Source: Bremerella alba
GTDB taxonomy: Bacteria; Planctomycetota; Planctomycetia; Pirellulales; Pirellulaceae
NCBI RefSeq assembly: GCF_013618625.1
Contig: NZ_JABRWO010000001.1
Location: 1 to 64,000, forward strand
Direction of reading: 5' to 3'
Length of the DNA: 64,000 nt
How positions within the stretch are numbered: position 1 is the stretch's first letter; the number at the start of each line of letters is the position of its first letter. Positions 18,044 to 26,746 of the stretch are shown piece after piece. Both the position numbers and the translations under genes were made by a program. The notes under the pieces were generated by a model that saw only the letters and a list, made by a program, of their open reading frames with translations, ran no database searches and was not told where the DNA came from.

Positions 18044-19030
18044 CTAGTATGCTCCGACAACATTTCCATCCGCTCGATCCGCGAGATCTTCCGATACTTC
18101 CCCGTCGATTGTCTCAGGAAGAAAGTGGACCGAACCATCTCCGAAGAGAAACTGTGCTCCGCCAGGATGGTGAGCACTAAATGCGTTTCGATAGGTGCCG
18201 TTAATCCGTCGAGCCGTCGTATTGGCAAGTGATTCGGAAAGCACGCGGACCACTTGATCGTTACCGTTCCAGCCGGTGCCGTCGTACATACCTATCCATG
18301 CGCCTGCCATCCGGTCGACTCCATCGCCCAGGTCGCCGTAGGTAACCTCACCGATGGCTAGTGTGTTAGATGTTCCATCAGTGATGTCGCGGAACTTGAC
18401 CTTGCTTCCCGCACCAAAAAGCCCCGTTTCCGCATTGAAGCAATAGCCTCGCCACCAGCCACTGGGACAGTCGGAAGGTCCACCTGAAGTTGCACCCTCG
18501 TTAAACGATCCGAAGACTCCCTTGTAGTTGGAGCTCGATGGGACGTCGGCCGCGTCAAAGGCGTTCTTCTTGAACTTGGCATTTAAGTCGTCGATCGGAG
18601 ACGAAGGACAGAGATACGCTGTTAGTTTCGCTTGCGAAAGTTCAACGAAATTAGGAATCGTGGCATGGTTTTCCAGTCGATTGAAAGATACCCCCAGAGC
18701 TTCGTGTAGCGCATCCTGTTCGATAAATGGCAGAATTAGCGAGCCCCAACCCCAACCTGGTTTGCCGTACCAACCTAAGGACGTTGTGTACGGGGCACGT
18801 ATGGTCGCCGAAGGTAGCGAACCGTACACATCGTGATAGTTATGAAGTGCCAGCCCTATTTGCTTAAGGTTGTTGTTGCACTGCATACGGCGAGCCGCCT
18901 CGCGTGCTTGCTGCACGGCAGGCAGCAAAAGAGCAATCAAAACGCCAATAATGGCAATCACAACAAGTAACTCGACCAGCGTAAACGCCGCACGCGGCAT
19001 CGTCGCACGATTTGGAGCAAATGACGACAT
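18044..19030 (-). CDS. DUF1559 protein with type IV pilin-like N-terminus
   Basis: A 328-residue protein. ATG 19030 is preceded by an AGAGGA-type ribosome site; a second ATG at residue 11 (MPRAAFTL) is possible. The prepilin-type segment is RAAFTLVELLVVIAIIGVLIALLLP, notable for Ala rather than Gly before the Phe of FTLVE, so cleavage by prepilin peptidase may be atypical. QQAREAARRMQCNNNLKQIGLALHNYHD and the C-terminal HHPGGAQFLFGDGSVHFLPETID define DUF1559. It is a paralogue of the protein at 11051-12052 and is followed by a lipoprotein gene. Role in planctomycete envelope structures is inferred. Confidence 0.92.
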   Translation of the reverse strand: MSSFAPNRATMPRAAFTLVELLVVIAIIGVLIALLLPAVQQAREAARRMQCNNNLKQIGLALHNYHDVYGSLPSATIRAPYTTSLGWYGKPGWGWGSLILPFIEQDALHEALGVSFNRLENHATIPNFVELSQAKLTAYLCPSSPIDDLNAKFKKNAFDAADVPSSSNYKGVFGSFNEGATSGGPSDCPSGWWRGYCFNAETGLFGAGSKVKFRDITDGTSNTLAIGEVTYGDLGDGVDRMAGAWIGMYDGTGWNGNDQVVRVLSESLANTTARRINGTYRNAFSAHHPGGAQFLFGDGSVHFLPETIDGEVSEDLADRADGNVVGAY

Positions 19031-19277
19031 CTTCCGGATCCTCTATAAATGTATGTTTGCGGAAAGAGGTTCGTAGGTGGCGTTGGGGCTGGCTCTACGA
19101 ACAATGACAGCAAAAACGGGGAGCCATGTTGTCAATCGTTGTGTATGACCTAAATTCGACACACCTAGACTAAACCGCCGTGAACGATGCTTCTTGCGCA
19201 AAGAAGACTTATTTGTGCCTGATCAAGACATAGAACGACCATTTCAAAACAAAATGCGTCTGCTTGTGCCTGGCCAA

Positions 19278-20327
19278 TTAGCTTGAGGCCTTCATGGCAG
19301 GGTACTGGCGTATGGCATTTCGAGTTCGGGTTTGCCGAGGAGAGACTCCGAACTTCTCTCGATACACGCGTGAGAAATGCGATTGCGATTGAAAACCACA
19401 AGCGAATGCCACTGCGTTGACACTCATCTCGCTATGTAAAACCATTTGATGAGCACGATCCAACCGCAGTTCCAGGTAGAATTGCCCCGGGCTGATCTGC
19501 AAATGCTCCTTGAAAAGACGCGATAACTGCCGTGGGGAGAGACAGACCGCGTCTGCAAGCTCTGCAGTACTTAGAGGTTCCTCGATTTCGGCCTCCATCA
19601 ATTCAATCGACTTCACTAGCTTGTTATGGTGAATGTCCCACCGATCGGTCGTTCTCAGGCGTTGGCCTTCCGAGCCATTGCGGATTCTCTCGTGCATGAA
19701 ATGTTCGGCGGCACGGATAGCAACATCCCTTCCGTACTCAGCCTCGACTGCGTGCAAGACCATATCGATGCCTGCGGTACCACCGGCACAGGTCACACGA
19801 TTTCGATCAAACTCGAATAGATTGAGAGTTAATTCCGATTTGCGAAATCGCTCCCGAAACGCCGAGGCATTTTCCCAGTGGACCGTGACTCGGTAGCCAT
19901 CCAGTAGGCCGCCCAACGCTAAAACCTGCTGCGCCGTGTCGAGCGCACCTAGCATACTGCCCTGACTGGAAAACCAGCGAAGCTTAGAAAACAGTTGACT
20001 CGTTCCAAAACGATTTGGAGCCGTCCCTCCGACCACGATGACCGTCCCCGGAGGATCGCTTAGATCGAAGAAGTTCTGCGAAACACAGATTTCGATTCCA
20101 TTGGAATCTTTCGCTGAACCGCCCTCGAGCGACGTCAGGTTCCACTCATACTTGCGAGGAGCGTATCGGTTGGCGACACGGAGCGCTTCAACAACTGAAA
20201 ACAGAGCGATCGACGTGAATTCGGGAAGCAATAAGAAGGTGATGGGATTGGGTAGCGTATAGGGCGTTTCATCCGTCCGACTTGCTTTGCCGAGCCGCTC
20301 ACGCTGAACATTTTGAGAATCGATCAC
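19278..20327 (-). CDS. GlxA-type AraC regulator (DJ-1/PfpI sensor + HTH)
   Basis: A 349-residue regulator starting at GTG 20327. Residues about 24-215 form a DJ-1/PfpI-like domain (ITFLLLPEFTSIALFSVVEALRVAN, VIVVGGTAPN, VTCAGGTAGIDMVLHAVE). Residues about 240-335 are the AraC HTH (LSTAELADAVCLSPRQLSRLFKEHLQISPGQFYLELRLDRA and VNAVAFACGFQSQSHFSRVYREKFGVSPR). Regulators of this architecture (GlxA, CdhR, GbdR, ArgR-type) commonly control catabolism of amino acids, carnitine, betaine or related nitrogen compounds. It is the last gene, 59 bp downstream of a sulfonate-type ABC importer, which suggests that it senses the imported compound and controls the divergent transaminase as well. Confidence 0.9.
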   Translation of the reverse strand: MIDSQNVQRERLGKASRTDETPYTLPNPITFLLLPEFTSIALFSVVEALRVANRYAPRKYEWNLTSLEGGSAKDSNGIEICVSQNFFDLSDPPGTVIVVGGTAPNRFGTSQLFSKLRWFSSQGSMLGALDTAQQVLALGGLLDGYRVTVHWENASAFRERFRKSELTLNLFEFDRNRVTCAGGTAGIDMVLHAVEAEYGRDVAIRAAEHFMHERIRNGSEGQRLRTTDRWDIHHNKLVKSIELMEAEIEEPLSTAELADAVCLSPRQLSRLFKEHLQISPGQFYLELRLDRAHQMVLHSEMSVNAVAFACGFQSQSHFSRVYREKFGVSPRQTRTRNAIRQYPAMKASS

Positions 20328-20386
20328 CAGATTTAACTCCGCGAAAGGCCTAAGCAGTCAACGCGGTGCGATTGGCGTCGAAATTG

Positions 20387-21151
20387 TCAGCCGGTGGCCC
20401 CCTCAAAAGGTTGTTTCCACCGAACGAGCCGCGTTTCAATCTGCCGCAGAGCTAAATCCATCAAAGTGCCCAGCAAACCGATCGTTAACATCCCGACGAT
20501 GACAACATCCGCATGGAATGTCTGTCGGGCATCTACGATTAGGTAGCCGACACCTGATTCGGCGGCAATTAGTTCTGCAGCGACAACACATGTCCATGCA
20601 AATCCAATACCAATTCTCAACCCCGTGAGGATTGACGGCAGTGCCCCGGGCACAATCACCCTTGTGAAAAACTTCCACCAACGGATCTCGTGGACACGTG
20701 ATAACTCGATAAACTGCTTGTCCGTTTGGCGGATCCCTGCGATCACGTTGACCAGAATAGGGAAGAATGCGCCCAGAAAAATAATGAACACTTTCGAGAC
20801 CTCTCCGATCCCAAACCACAAGACAGCCAAAGGAAACCAACCGATTGGTGGAATAGGTTTAAGGGTTTGCAGCAGCCAGTCACAAGTTCGATCGAACCTG
20901 GACCAGAGCCCGATCGCCGACCCCAGAACAATTCCGCAGAGTGCCGCGAGCAAGAACCCTTCAAAAACGCGCAGCAGACTGACTGCGACGTGCTTAAAGA
21001 TTTCGCCAGTGCTGACGAGGTTCACAGCGCTGTTGGCGACAGCCCATGGCGAAGGAAGTAACAAGGGAGTAACCGCACCAGCGCTGGACATACCTTGCCA
21101 AATCAGGATAACGGCGACCGGCAACCAGATTCTCCAAGCAATATTCGCCAT
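20387..21151 (-). CDS. ABC transporter permease, sulfonate/taurine/nitrate type
   Basis: A 254-residue membrane protein with about six transmembrane segments and the binding-protein-dependent transport (BPD_transp_1) signature. The EAA loop that contacts the ATPase lies around residues 160-185 (VHEIRWWKFFTRVIVPGALPSILTGLRIGIGFAW), with the conserved Pro-Gly-Ala-Leu-Pro pattern of SsuC/TauC permeases. It starts 5 bp after the substrate-binding protein gene, so translation is probably coupled, and precedes the regulator gene. It forms the channel of the importer; substrate choice depends on the binding protein. Confidence 0.92.
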   Translation of the reverse strand: MANIAWRIWLPVAVILIWQGMSSAGAVTPLLLPSPWAVANSAVNLVSTGEIFKHVAVSLLRVFEGFLLAALCGIVLGSAIGLWSRFDRTCDWLLQTLKPIPPIGWFPLAVLWFGIGEVSKVFIIFLGAFFPILVNVIAGIRQTDKQFIELSRVHEIRWWKFFTRVIVPGALPSILTGLRIGIGFAWTCVVAAELIAAESGVGYLIVDARQTFHADVVIVGMLTIGLLGTLMDLALRQIETRLVRWKQPFEGATG

Positions 21152-21156
21152 CGTCG

Positions 21157-22170
21157 TTATTTAACCTTTAAAGTGGCATCGGGTTGGAACTGAAAATCGA
21201 TGAATTCGGCGACATCGATCGTACGTCGATTCACCCCGAGCTCGTGTAAGAATTTCTGGGTCGCATCAAACTCCGCAAGAGTCGCGTCGTCGAGAGGAGT
21301 AATGTACTTGATCTTCTGAAAAGCAGTTACAAGTTGCTCGGGTTGCAGGTCGACATCCGTAGCAATGAGCTTTGCGGCGTCTTCGGGGTTTTCTCGCAAG
21401 TAGTCATGCCCCTTACGAAAGACTTCCAGAATCTTTTGCACTACGTTTGGCGATTGCTGGGCTAAATCCCGAGTGACCACAATGACTTCATTGCCCGACT
21501 TCAAGTTGGTGCCATCGAGCAGGATCTTTGCTGAACCGCTAGACAGAATCTGTGTAATGTAAGGTTCCCAGGTCACACCTGCGTCGATATTTCCGGTTTG
21601 CAGGCTGGTGTTGATTTCAGGACCAGACATGTTGATGAAACGAACATCGTCAAGTGAAAGTCCTTCCTTCTGCAGTGCGAGGGCCAAAAGATGATGACAA
21701 AAAGACCCCTTAGTCGCAGCGATCTTTTTTCCTTTTAAATCCGCGACGCCTTTGACCTGTGAATCGGCAGGGATCAGTATTGCCAGGCTTTCGGGGCTGG
21801 TGGCAGCTAAGGCCACAACCTCTATATCTAGGCCTGCAGAACGTCCGATGATCGCTGGAGTATCGGCCGTGAGCGCCACGTCGATCATACCGGCAGCAAA
21901 AGCCTCGTTCTGAAGTGGACCATCCCGCATCGTCGACCACTCTACGCTACCCAGTCCGGCTTCATGAAGGGCTTCCCGCAGCCAACCTTTGCGTTTCGCG
22001 ATCCAGAGAGGGGCATACGAAGGAATCGGCTGCAAACAGACCCGTACGACGTGGTCTTCAGGGGAAGTGCTCGCCGCAGACGAACATCCGGCAGCGAGCA
22101 CAATCGCCGTCAAACTAGCGAGAAATACGCTTTGTATTTTCTGTATAGAGCACTTGAAAGAATAGCTCAT
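21157..22170 (-). CDS. ABC substrate-binding lipoprotein, SsuA/TauA-like
   Basis: A 337-residue lipoprotein (signal ending VLAAGC, lipidated Cys at about 29). The fold is the NMT1/SsuA/TauA class of periplasmic binding protein: PSYAPLWIAKRKGWLREA, the AALAATSPESLAILIP strand, DLKGKKIAATKGSFCHHLLALALQKEGL, and TGNIDAGVTWEPYIT. The family binds aliphatic sulfonates, taurine, nitrate, thiamine precursors or related small molecules, and the ligand cannot be fixed from sequence. It is encoded 14 bp after the ATPase and 5 bp before the permease. The neighbouring omega-amino acid transaminase makes an amino-bearing ligand such as taurine or a beta-amino acid an attractive inference. Confidence 0.92.
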   Translation of the reverse strand: MSYSFKCSIQKIQSVFLASLTAIVLAAGCSSAASTSPEDHVVRVCLQPIPSYAPLWIAKRKGWLREALHEAGLGSVEWSTMRDGPLQNEAFAAGMIDVALTADTPAIIGRSAGLDIEVVALAATSPESLAILIPADSQVKGVADLKGKKIAATKGSFCHHLLALALQKEGLSLDDVRFINMSGPEINTSLQTGNIDAGVTWEPYITQILSSGSAKILLDGTNLKSGNEVIVVTRDLAQQSPNVVQKILEVFRKGHDYLRENPEDAAKLIATDVDLQPEQLVTAFQKIKYITPLDDATLAEFDATQKFLHELGVNRRTIDVAEFIDFQFQPDATLKVK

Positions 22171-22184
22171 GACGTCTCATCTTA

Positions 22185-23090
22185 TTATTTGACCAGGTAC
22201 TCGGAAACTTCTTCTTGCTCCGTTGCGATAGGCGTCGCTAACGCCGATTGATCCGAGGGTTCCGGCGTCTTCGAGCTTGGCCGGAAAATAGAATCCCACA
22301 ACTGTTGCCGCAGCTGATCGAAGCCACGATCACCCCGACTTCGGGGCCGCGGCAATTCAACCTGAACCAGTTCTCTTACTTCGCCGGGACGGTTCCCAAT
22401 CACAGCGATTCGATCTGCCAGAAAGATGGCTTCGTCGATGTCGTGTGTCACCAGGACCATCGTGGTCTTCTCGGCCTTCCAAATGCGAAGTATTTCGTGT
22501 TGCATCTGCTGTCGCGTTAATGCATCAAGCGCCCCCAGGGGCTCGTCCAGTAAAAGAACTTCGGGGCAATTGACTAGGGCCCGTGCCAAACCGACCCGCT
22601 GGGCCATTCCACCGGACAACTGCCGTGGATAGGCGTTCTCGAATCCGCAAAGCCCTACGAGCTGGATGTGCTCTGCGACAATTGCCTTGCGGTTCTGTTT
22701 AATCGATTCGCGGAGTCCAAAATCAATATTTTGCTGGACAGTCAGCCAAGGCAGGAGGCGATGCTCTTGAAACACCATTCCGCGATCTAAGCCTGGTCCA
22801 GATATCGTATGACCTCCTACCGAGATGTTTCCTGCGGTCGGCTGCTCTAGGCCAGCGATCATTTTCAGCAGGGTGCTCTTGCCACACCCGCTGCCACCCA
22901 CGAAGCAGAAGAATTCTCCTGGCTCAATGCGCAAGCTGATTCCTCGTAGCACATCAACCTTCTCTTGGCCGACCAGAAAGCTCTTGCTGCAGTTGTCGAT
23001 CTCCACGCCATTACCGCCCCAAGAGGCTCGGTCGGATGGAGAATCAGGCTGCGGAATTTGCTCTGGGACAACTTGTTGATTCCCTCGCAA
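22185..23090 (-). CDS. ABC transporter ATP-binding protein, SsuB/TauB-like
   Basis: A 301-residue ATPase. Walker A is GGSGCGKSTLLK (around 65-76), the Q-loop region is VFQEHRLLPW, the signature is LSGGMAQRVGLARAL, Walker B is VLLLDEPLGALD, and the H-loop is LVTHDIDEAI. The annotated start is a TTG at 23090 without a clear ribosome site, so the first 25-30 residues are uncertain. The C-terminal tail of about 45 residues beyond the ATPase core is Pro/Ser/Glu-rich. It is the first gene of the importer operon and lies 558 bp from the divergent transaminase start. Confidence 0.9.
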   Translation of the reverse strand: MRGNQQVVPEQIPQPDSPSDRASWGGNGVEIDNCSKSFLVGQEKVDVLRGISLRIEPGEFFCFVGGSGCGKSTLLKMIAGLEQPTAGNISVGGHTISGPGLDRGMVFQEHRLLPWLTVQQNIDFGLRESIKQNRKAIVAEHIQLVGLCGFENAYPRQLSGGMAQRVGLARALVNCPEVLLLDEPLGALDALTRQQMQHEILRIWKAEKTTMVLVTHDIDEAIFLADRIAVIGNRPGEVRELVQVELPRPRSRGDRGFDQLRQQLWDSIFRPSSKTPEPSDQSALATPIATEQEEVSEYLVK

Positions 23091-23648
23091 CGCGCGGGCT
23101 AACCTCGATACGATCTGTCTGGCCGAAATAGCGATCGTTCCACCTAGATGGCTGTTATGAAATCTTCGCGTGAAGGGGGCATATTCACGAAAAAGTCCAT
23201 AGGTAAGGATCTTATCTGAACGACGTGCGATGATGGAACAAGGCCAACCTAGCTAAGAAAGCTGCTGCCTGTTTGCCTGACAGGGACGTTTATTTGCCAG
23301 TCATGAACATAGTACTTGTAGCGTAGCAGCGGCTCCAAGCCTCTTTAAAGAATTATGTCGACTTCGGTTCATTTGACTCGGATTGCAGGCCCCCATGAGG
23401 ACTAATCGGCAAACGAAGTTGCTTAACAATCAAGCAGATCTTGCAACCAATTTGCGCGAATGAAAGTCGCGATGCCGCGGAAACCACTTCCTGGATGGTT
23501 GCCTTCTGCTATTTCGCCGTCGCCGATAGGCATAAAACAGTCAACCTCGGTCAAGAGGGATAATCGGGTGCCATCTAACCTGGATATCCGCCAGAGAGGA
23601 ACACTTGGGCTGCCAATGCAAGGTGAAAGCCAGAAGAAGGAGGCAAAC
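23091..23648. promoter_or_regulatory. 558-bp divergent control region, importer versus transaminase
   Basis: No gene is supported; the open frame that leads into the transaminase from 23460 lacks protein-like composition and its ATG has no ribosome site. An interrupted inverted repeat lies at 23169-23189 (CGTGAA, 9-bp gap, TTCACG), about 80 bp upstream of the importer ATPase start, and could be a regulator site. The strong AAGGAGG Shine-Dalgarno at 23636-23642 belongs to the transaminase. Further promoter boxes could not be assigned with confidence. Confidence 0.4.
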
Positions 23649-24956
23649 ATGTCGCTAGACATAGATATGAGCAATTATTGGATGCCGTTCACCGCGAACC
23701 GAGCATTCAAGGAGTCGCCGAGGATGATCACCTCGGCTCAGGGTATCAACCTGTTTGACCCTTCGGGCCGCCGCATATTGGATGGTTCGTCAGGTCTGTT
23801 CTGTGTGCCGGCGGGACATTGTCGCCCCGAGATTGCCACAGCGGTCGGCGAGCAGTTGCGCAAGCTAGATTACACGACCCCCTTTCAGTTCTCGCATCCT
23901 GGCGGTTTCGAACTGGCAAATAAAATCGCATCATTGACACCACCGGGACTCGATCGCATCTTTTTCGCGAACTCTGGCTCTGAGTCGGTCGATACGGCCT
24001 TGAAGATCGCGTTCGCCTATCATCGAGCCAATGGCCAACCGTCGCGTTACCGAGTTGTCACCCGCGACTTGGCGTATCACGGAGTGAACTTCGGGGGGCT
24101 CTCGGTGGGTGGCATGATGAAGAACCGAGAGGGATACGGTTCACTTCTTCCTGGTGTGGTCCACATGCGGCATACCCAAACGGTCAAGAATTCGTTCACA
24201 CAAGGACAACCCGAAACGGGTGCCGACCTGGCAGATGACTTACTGCATGCCATAAATCTCTACGGAGCGGATTCGATCGCTGCTGTCGTCGTCGAGCCGA
24301 TCGTGGGGTCGGTCGGGATTCTCGTTCCCCCTAAAGGATATCTACAGAGGCTGCGGCAAATTGCCAACCAGCACGGTATTTTGCTTATCTTCGATGAAGT
24401 CATCACGGGATTCGGCCGAACGGGTACACCCTTCGCGGCAGAAACCTTCGATGTCCGGCCTGACTTAATGACCATGGCCAAGGCACTCACCAATGGCTCG
24501 ATGCCCATGGGAGCTGTCGCGGCCTCGACAGAAATCTACGACACCATAACGAATGCCGCAGCAGAGAACGCGATTGAGTTCTTTCATGGCTATACCTACT
24601 CTGCCCATCCGGTCGCGACGGCCGCAGCACTTGCAACGTTACGAATCTTCGAGCAAGAAGGATTGTATGAGCGTGCGGCGGAACTTGTGGCGCCTTTCCA
24701 GCATGCCGTGTCGGAACTTCGATCGCTTTCGTTAGTCACCGACATCCGGGGCTATGGCTTGCTCGCGGGAATCGACCTCGCGACAGACGAACGAATGGGA
24801 CAGCGAGGCTATGCCGTGCTGAGAAAACTATTCGAGGCTGGTCTGATGGTCCGTGTTACCAACGACACCATCATCATGGCTCCCCCATTCGTATCCGAGG
24901 TGGCCGAAGTCGAACAGATGGTAGATATCGTCAAAGCAGTCGTCACGCAATTGTAA
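23649..24956 (+). CDS. omega-amino acid:pyruvate transaminase (class III, PLP)
   Basis: A 435-residue enzyme. I chose ATG 23649 rather than 23460 because a near-perfect Shine-Dalgarno (AAGGAGG) sits 6 bp upstream and the family N-terminus begins here (NYWMPFTANRAFKESPRM). The text closely resembles Pseudomonas beta-alanine:pyruvate/omega-amino acid transaminase: DGSSGLFCVPAGHCRPEIA, FFANSGSESVDTALKIA, LAYHGVNFGGLSVGGM, IFDEVITGFGRTG and the PLP-lysine region MTMAKALTNGSMPMGAV. The reaction moves the amino group of a terminal amine (beta-alanine, taurine, beta-aminoisobutyrate or similar) to pyruvate, giving alanine and a semialdehyde. It is divergent from a sulfonate-type importer and followed 43 bp later by an aldo/keto reductase. 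Confidence 0.9.
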   Translation: MSLDIDMSNYWMPFTANRAFKESPRMITSAQGINLFDPSGRRILDGSSGLFCVPAGHCRPEIATAVGEQLRKLDYTTPFQFSHPGGFELANKIASLTPPGLDRIFFANSGSESVDTALKIAFAYHRANGQPSRYRVVTRDLAYHGVNFGGLSVGGMMKNREGYGSLLPGVVHMRHTQTVKNSFTQGQPETGADLADDLLHAINLYGADSIAAVVVEPIVGSVGILVPPKGYLQRLRQIANQHGILLIFDEVITGFGRTGTPFAAETFDVRPDLMTMAKALTNGSMPMGAVAASTEIYDTITNAAAENAIEFFHGYTYSAHPVATAAALATLRIFEQEGLYERAAELVAPFQHAVSELRSLSLVTDIRGYGLLAGIDLATDERMGQRGYAVLRKLFEAGLMVRVTNDTIIMAPPFVSEVAEVEQMVDIVKAVVTQL

Positions 24957-24999
24957 ATTGTCGACATCATCCGCAATGATCATAAACACAGGATAGATA

Positions 25000-25992
25000 A
25001 TGAAATTCAAACACATTGGTGAAGAACGAGTTCCCGTATCGACAGTGGCACTGGGGTGCATGGGAATGACCGACCTCTACGGAGTGCGGGATGACAAGGA
25101 GTCGATAGCGACGATTCATGCGGCCCTGGACGCCGGTGTAAATTTCCTGGATACGGCGGACATGTATGGTCCACACTCGAACGAACAGTTGATAGGCGAG
25201 GCGATTCGGACACGCCGTGAAGATGCCTTCATTGCGACCAAATTTGGCATCGTGCGAGACCCGAACGATCCACAAAAGCGAGGAATTTGTGGCCGGCCAG
25301 ACTACGTTAGGCAGAGCTGCGAAGGTTCGCTTAAGCGATTGGGAATCGACACCATCGATCTTTACTATCAACATCGCATCGACCTGAACGTTCCCGTCGA
25401 AGAAACGGTGGGAGCAATGAAGGAGTTGGTGACCGCAGGAAAGGTCCGATTTCTAGGACTCTCAGAAGCCTCCGTCGAAACAATCAAGCGGGCTCAAACT
25501 GTACATCCAATTGCATCGCTTCAGACCGAATATTCGATCTGGAGTCGAGACGCAGAAGATGCCGGTGTCATCGAACATTGCCGGACAAGCAATATCTTGT
25601 TCGCCTCGTGCAGTCCCCTGGGGCGTGGATTTCTCACTGGCCAGGTGACCAAATTCGAAGATCTGGCTGAGGACGACTATCGTCGTCATTCGCCACGTTT
25701 CCAGGGAGAGAATTTCAAAAAGAATCTGGAGGTATTGGATCGTCTTCGCGAGATCGCAAACCAGCGAGGAATGACGCCCGCCCAATTTGCCCTGGCTTGG
25801 CTCATGAAGAAAGAAGACCATATGATTCCGCTCTTTGGCACTAAGAAGGTGAAGTATCTGGAAGAGAATTTACGCTCCCTTGACTTCACTCTGACAACAG
25901 AGGATATGCAGCAGATTGAAGAGGTCGCCCCTGAGAGCGCCTTCGCAGGGACTCGCTATACCCAGGAATTGATGAAGCTTGTCAATGCTTGA
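25000..25992 (+). CDS. aldo/keto reductase (AKR13-like)
   Basis: A 330-residue NAD(P)H-dependent reductase. The first strand VSTVALGCMGMTDLYG and the motif AGVNFLDTADMYGPHSNEQLIGEA carry the catalytic Asp and Tyr; the tetrad Lys is in AFIATKFGI and the His in DLYYQHRID. The C-terminal cofactor loop (PLFGTKKVKYLEENLRSLDF) is of the usual type. Aldo/keto reductases reduce aldehydes to alcohols. Because the gene follows the transaminase by 43 bp on the same strand, it could reduce the semialdehyde made there (for taurine this would be sulfoacetaldehyde to isethionate, for beta-alanine malonate semialdehyde to 3-hydroxypropionate). This pathway role is inference only. Confidence 0.9.
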   Translation: MKFKHIGEERVPVSTVALGCMGMTDLYGVRDDKESIATIHAALDAGVNFLDTADMYGPHSNEQLIGEAIRTRREDAFIATKFGIVRDPNDPQKRGICGRPDYVRQSCEGSLKRLGIDTIDLYYQHRIDLNVPVEETVGAMKELVTAGKVRFLGLSEASVETIKRAQTVHPIASLQTEYSIWSRDAEDAGVIEHCRTSNILFASCSPLGRGFLTGQVTKFEDLAEDDYRRHSPRFQGENFKKNLEVLDRLREIANQRGMTPAQFALAWLMKKEDHMIPLFGTKKVKYLEENLRSLDFTLTTEDMQQIEEVAPESAFAGTRYTQELMKLVNA

Positions 25993-26021
25993 GTCTGCTC
26001 CATAAGCTAACTCTCCCAAGG

Positions 26022-26037
26022 CTCACCTTCGCGTGAG
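26022..26037 (+). terminator. weak hairpin after the aldo/keto reductase
   Basis: CTCAC and GTGAG pair over a 6-base CTTCGC loop, about 30 bp after the stop codon. The stem is only 5 bp and there is no U tract, so it is at best a weak or factor-dependent terminator. Confidence 0.25.
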
Positions 26038-26254
26038 ACGCCATAAAGCAACACTTAGCAACGGTGTTTACAATGACGGTTCTGCGCCCTGGGATGTCCA
26101 CCACAGCTCGAGTAGCCCATGTCCGCTGACCCGCTAAATCGCATGGGTGGCAAGCGGCAGATACTCGAGCCTCATTTTGCTTTCTGCTAATTTTGAGTGA
26201 AGAGCGCTGATTCGTTGAGTTTTTGGCCGCTTGCCGCAATCTGGTCTTTCAGAA

Positions 26255-26325
26255 TTGACAGAATACCTGCAGAAGCGTATCGTTAATCGACGATAGGCAA
26301 TTTAGCTTAGATTGGTGAATCAATC
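26255..26325 (+). promoter_or_regulatory. ars promoter with candidate ArsR operator
   Basis: TTGACA at 26255-26260 and TATCGT at 26278-26283 are separated by 17 bp, a good sigma-70-type arrangement. Downstream, GATTG and CAATC form an inverted repeat over a 6-bp spacer at 26310-26325, shortly before the arsR start at 26342. The size and spacing resemble operators of the ArsR/SmtB family, so repression by ArsR binding between promoter and start is plausible. The rest of 25993-26341 holds nothing else that I can identify. Confidence 0.5.
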
Positions 26326-26341
26326 TCAGAGGCGTTAAAAA

Positions 26342-26677
26342 ATGGTCCAAACCAAGCCAGAAGCTCAAGAGTGTTGCACCACCGGCGAAAAATTATCGCT
26401 GCCGGATGTCGCATGGGCAGAAGACATAGCCAAGCTGACCTGGGCTCTGGCGCATCCGGCTCGAGTACGAATTGTGCGATTACTGCTAAACCGAACTTCG
26501 TGCATGTGCGGCGAGATCGTTGAAGAAATGCCACTGGCTCAATCAACGGTTTCTCAACACCTAAAGATCCTCAAGGAAACCGGCTTGGTGCAGGGCGAAA
26601 TTGATGGCCCGCGCGTTTGCTATTGCATCAACATGGAAGCGATGGCCAAGTTGAAGAATCTAGTCGCAGAACTGTAA
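26342..26677 (+). CDS. arsR: ArsR-family arsenic-responsive repressor
   Basis: A 111-residue winged-helix repressor. [50 protein letters not shown] spans helices alpha-3 to the recognition helix. The Cys-x-Cys pair in TSCMCGEI lies where E. coli ArsR has its ELCVCDL arsenite-binding site, and an N-terminal ECC pair adds possible ligands. Arsenite binding should release it from the operator just upstream. It is the first gene of a plus-strand ars operon, followed after 69 bp by the ArsM-ArsD fusion. Confidence 0.92.
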   Translation: MVQTKPEAQECCTTGEKLSLPDVAWAEDIAKLTWALAHPARVRIVRLLLNRTSCMCGEIVEEMPLAQSTVSQHLKILKETGLVQGEIDGPRVCYCINMEAMAKLKNLVAEL

Positions 26678-26746
26678 ACGAACCAATTTTTTTACCTGCA
26701 CCCATCGTCTCCCGGCGATAGGCGATAATAAGTGAAGGAGTTCACA

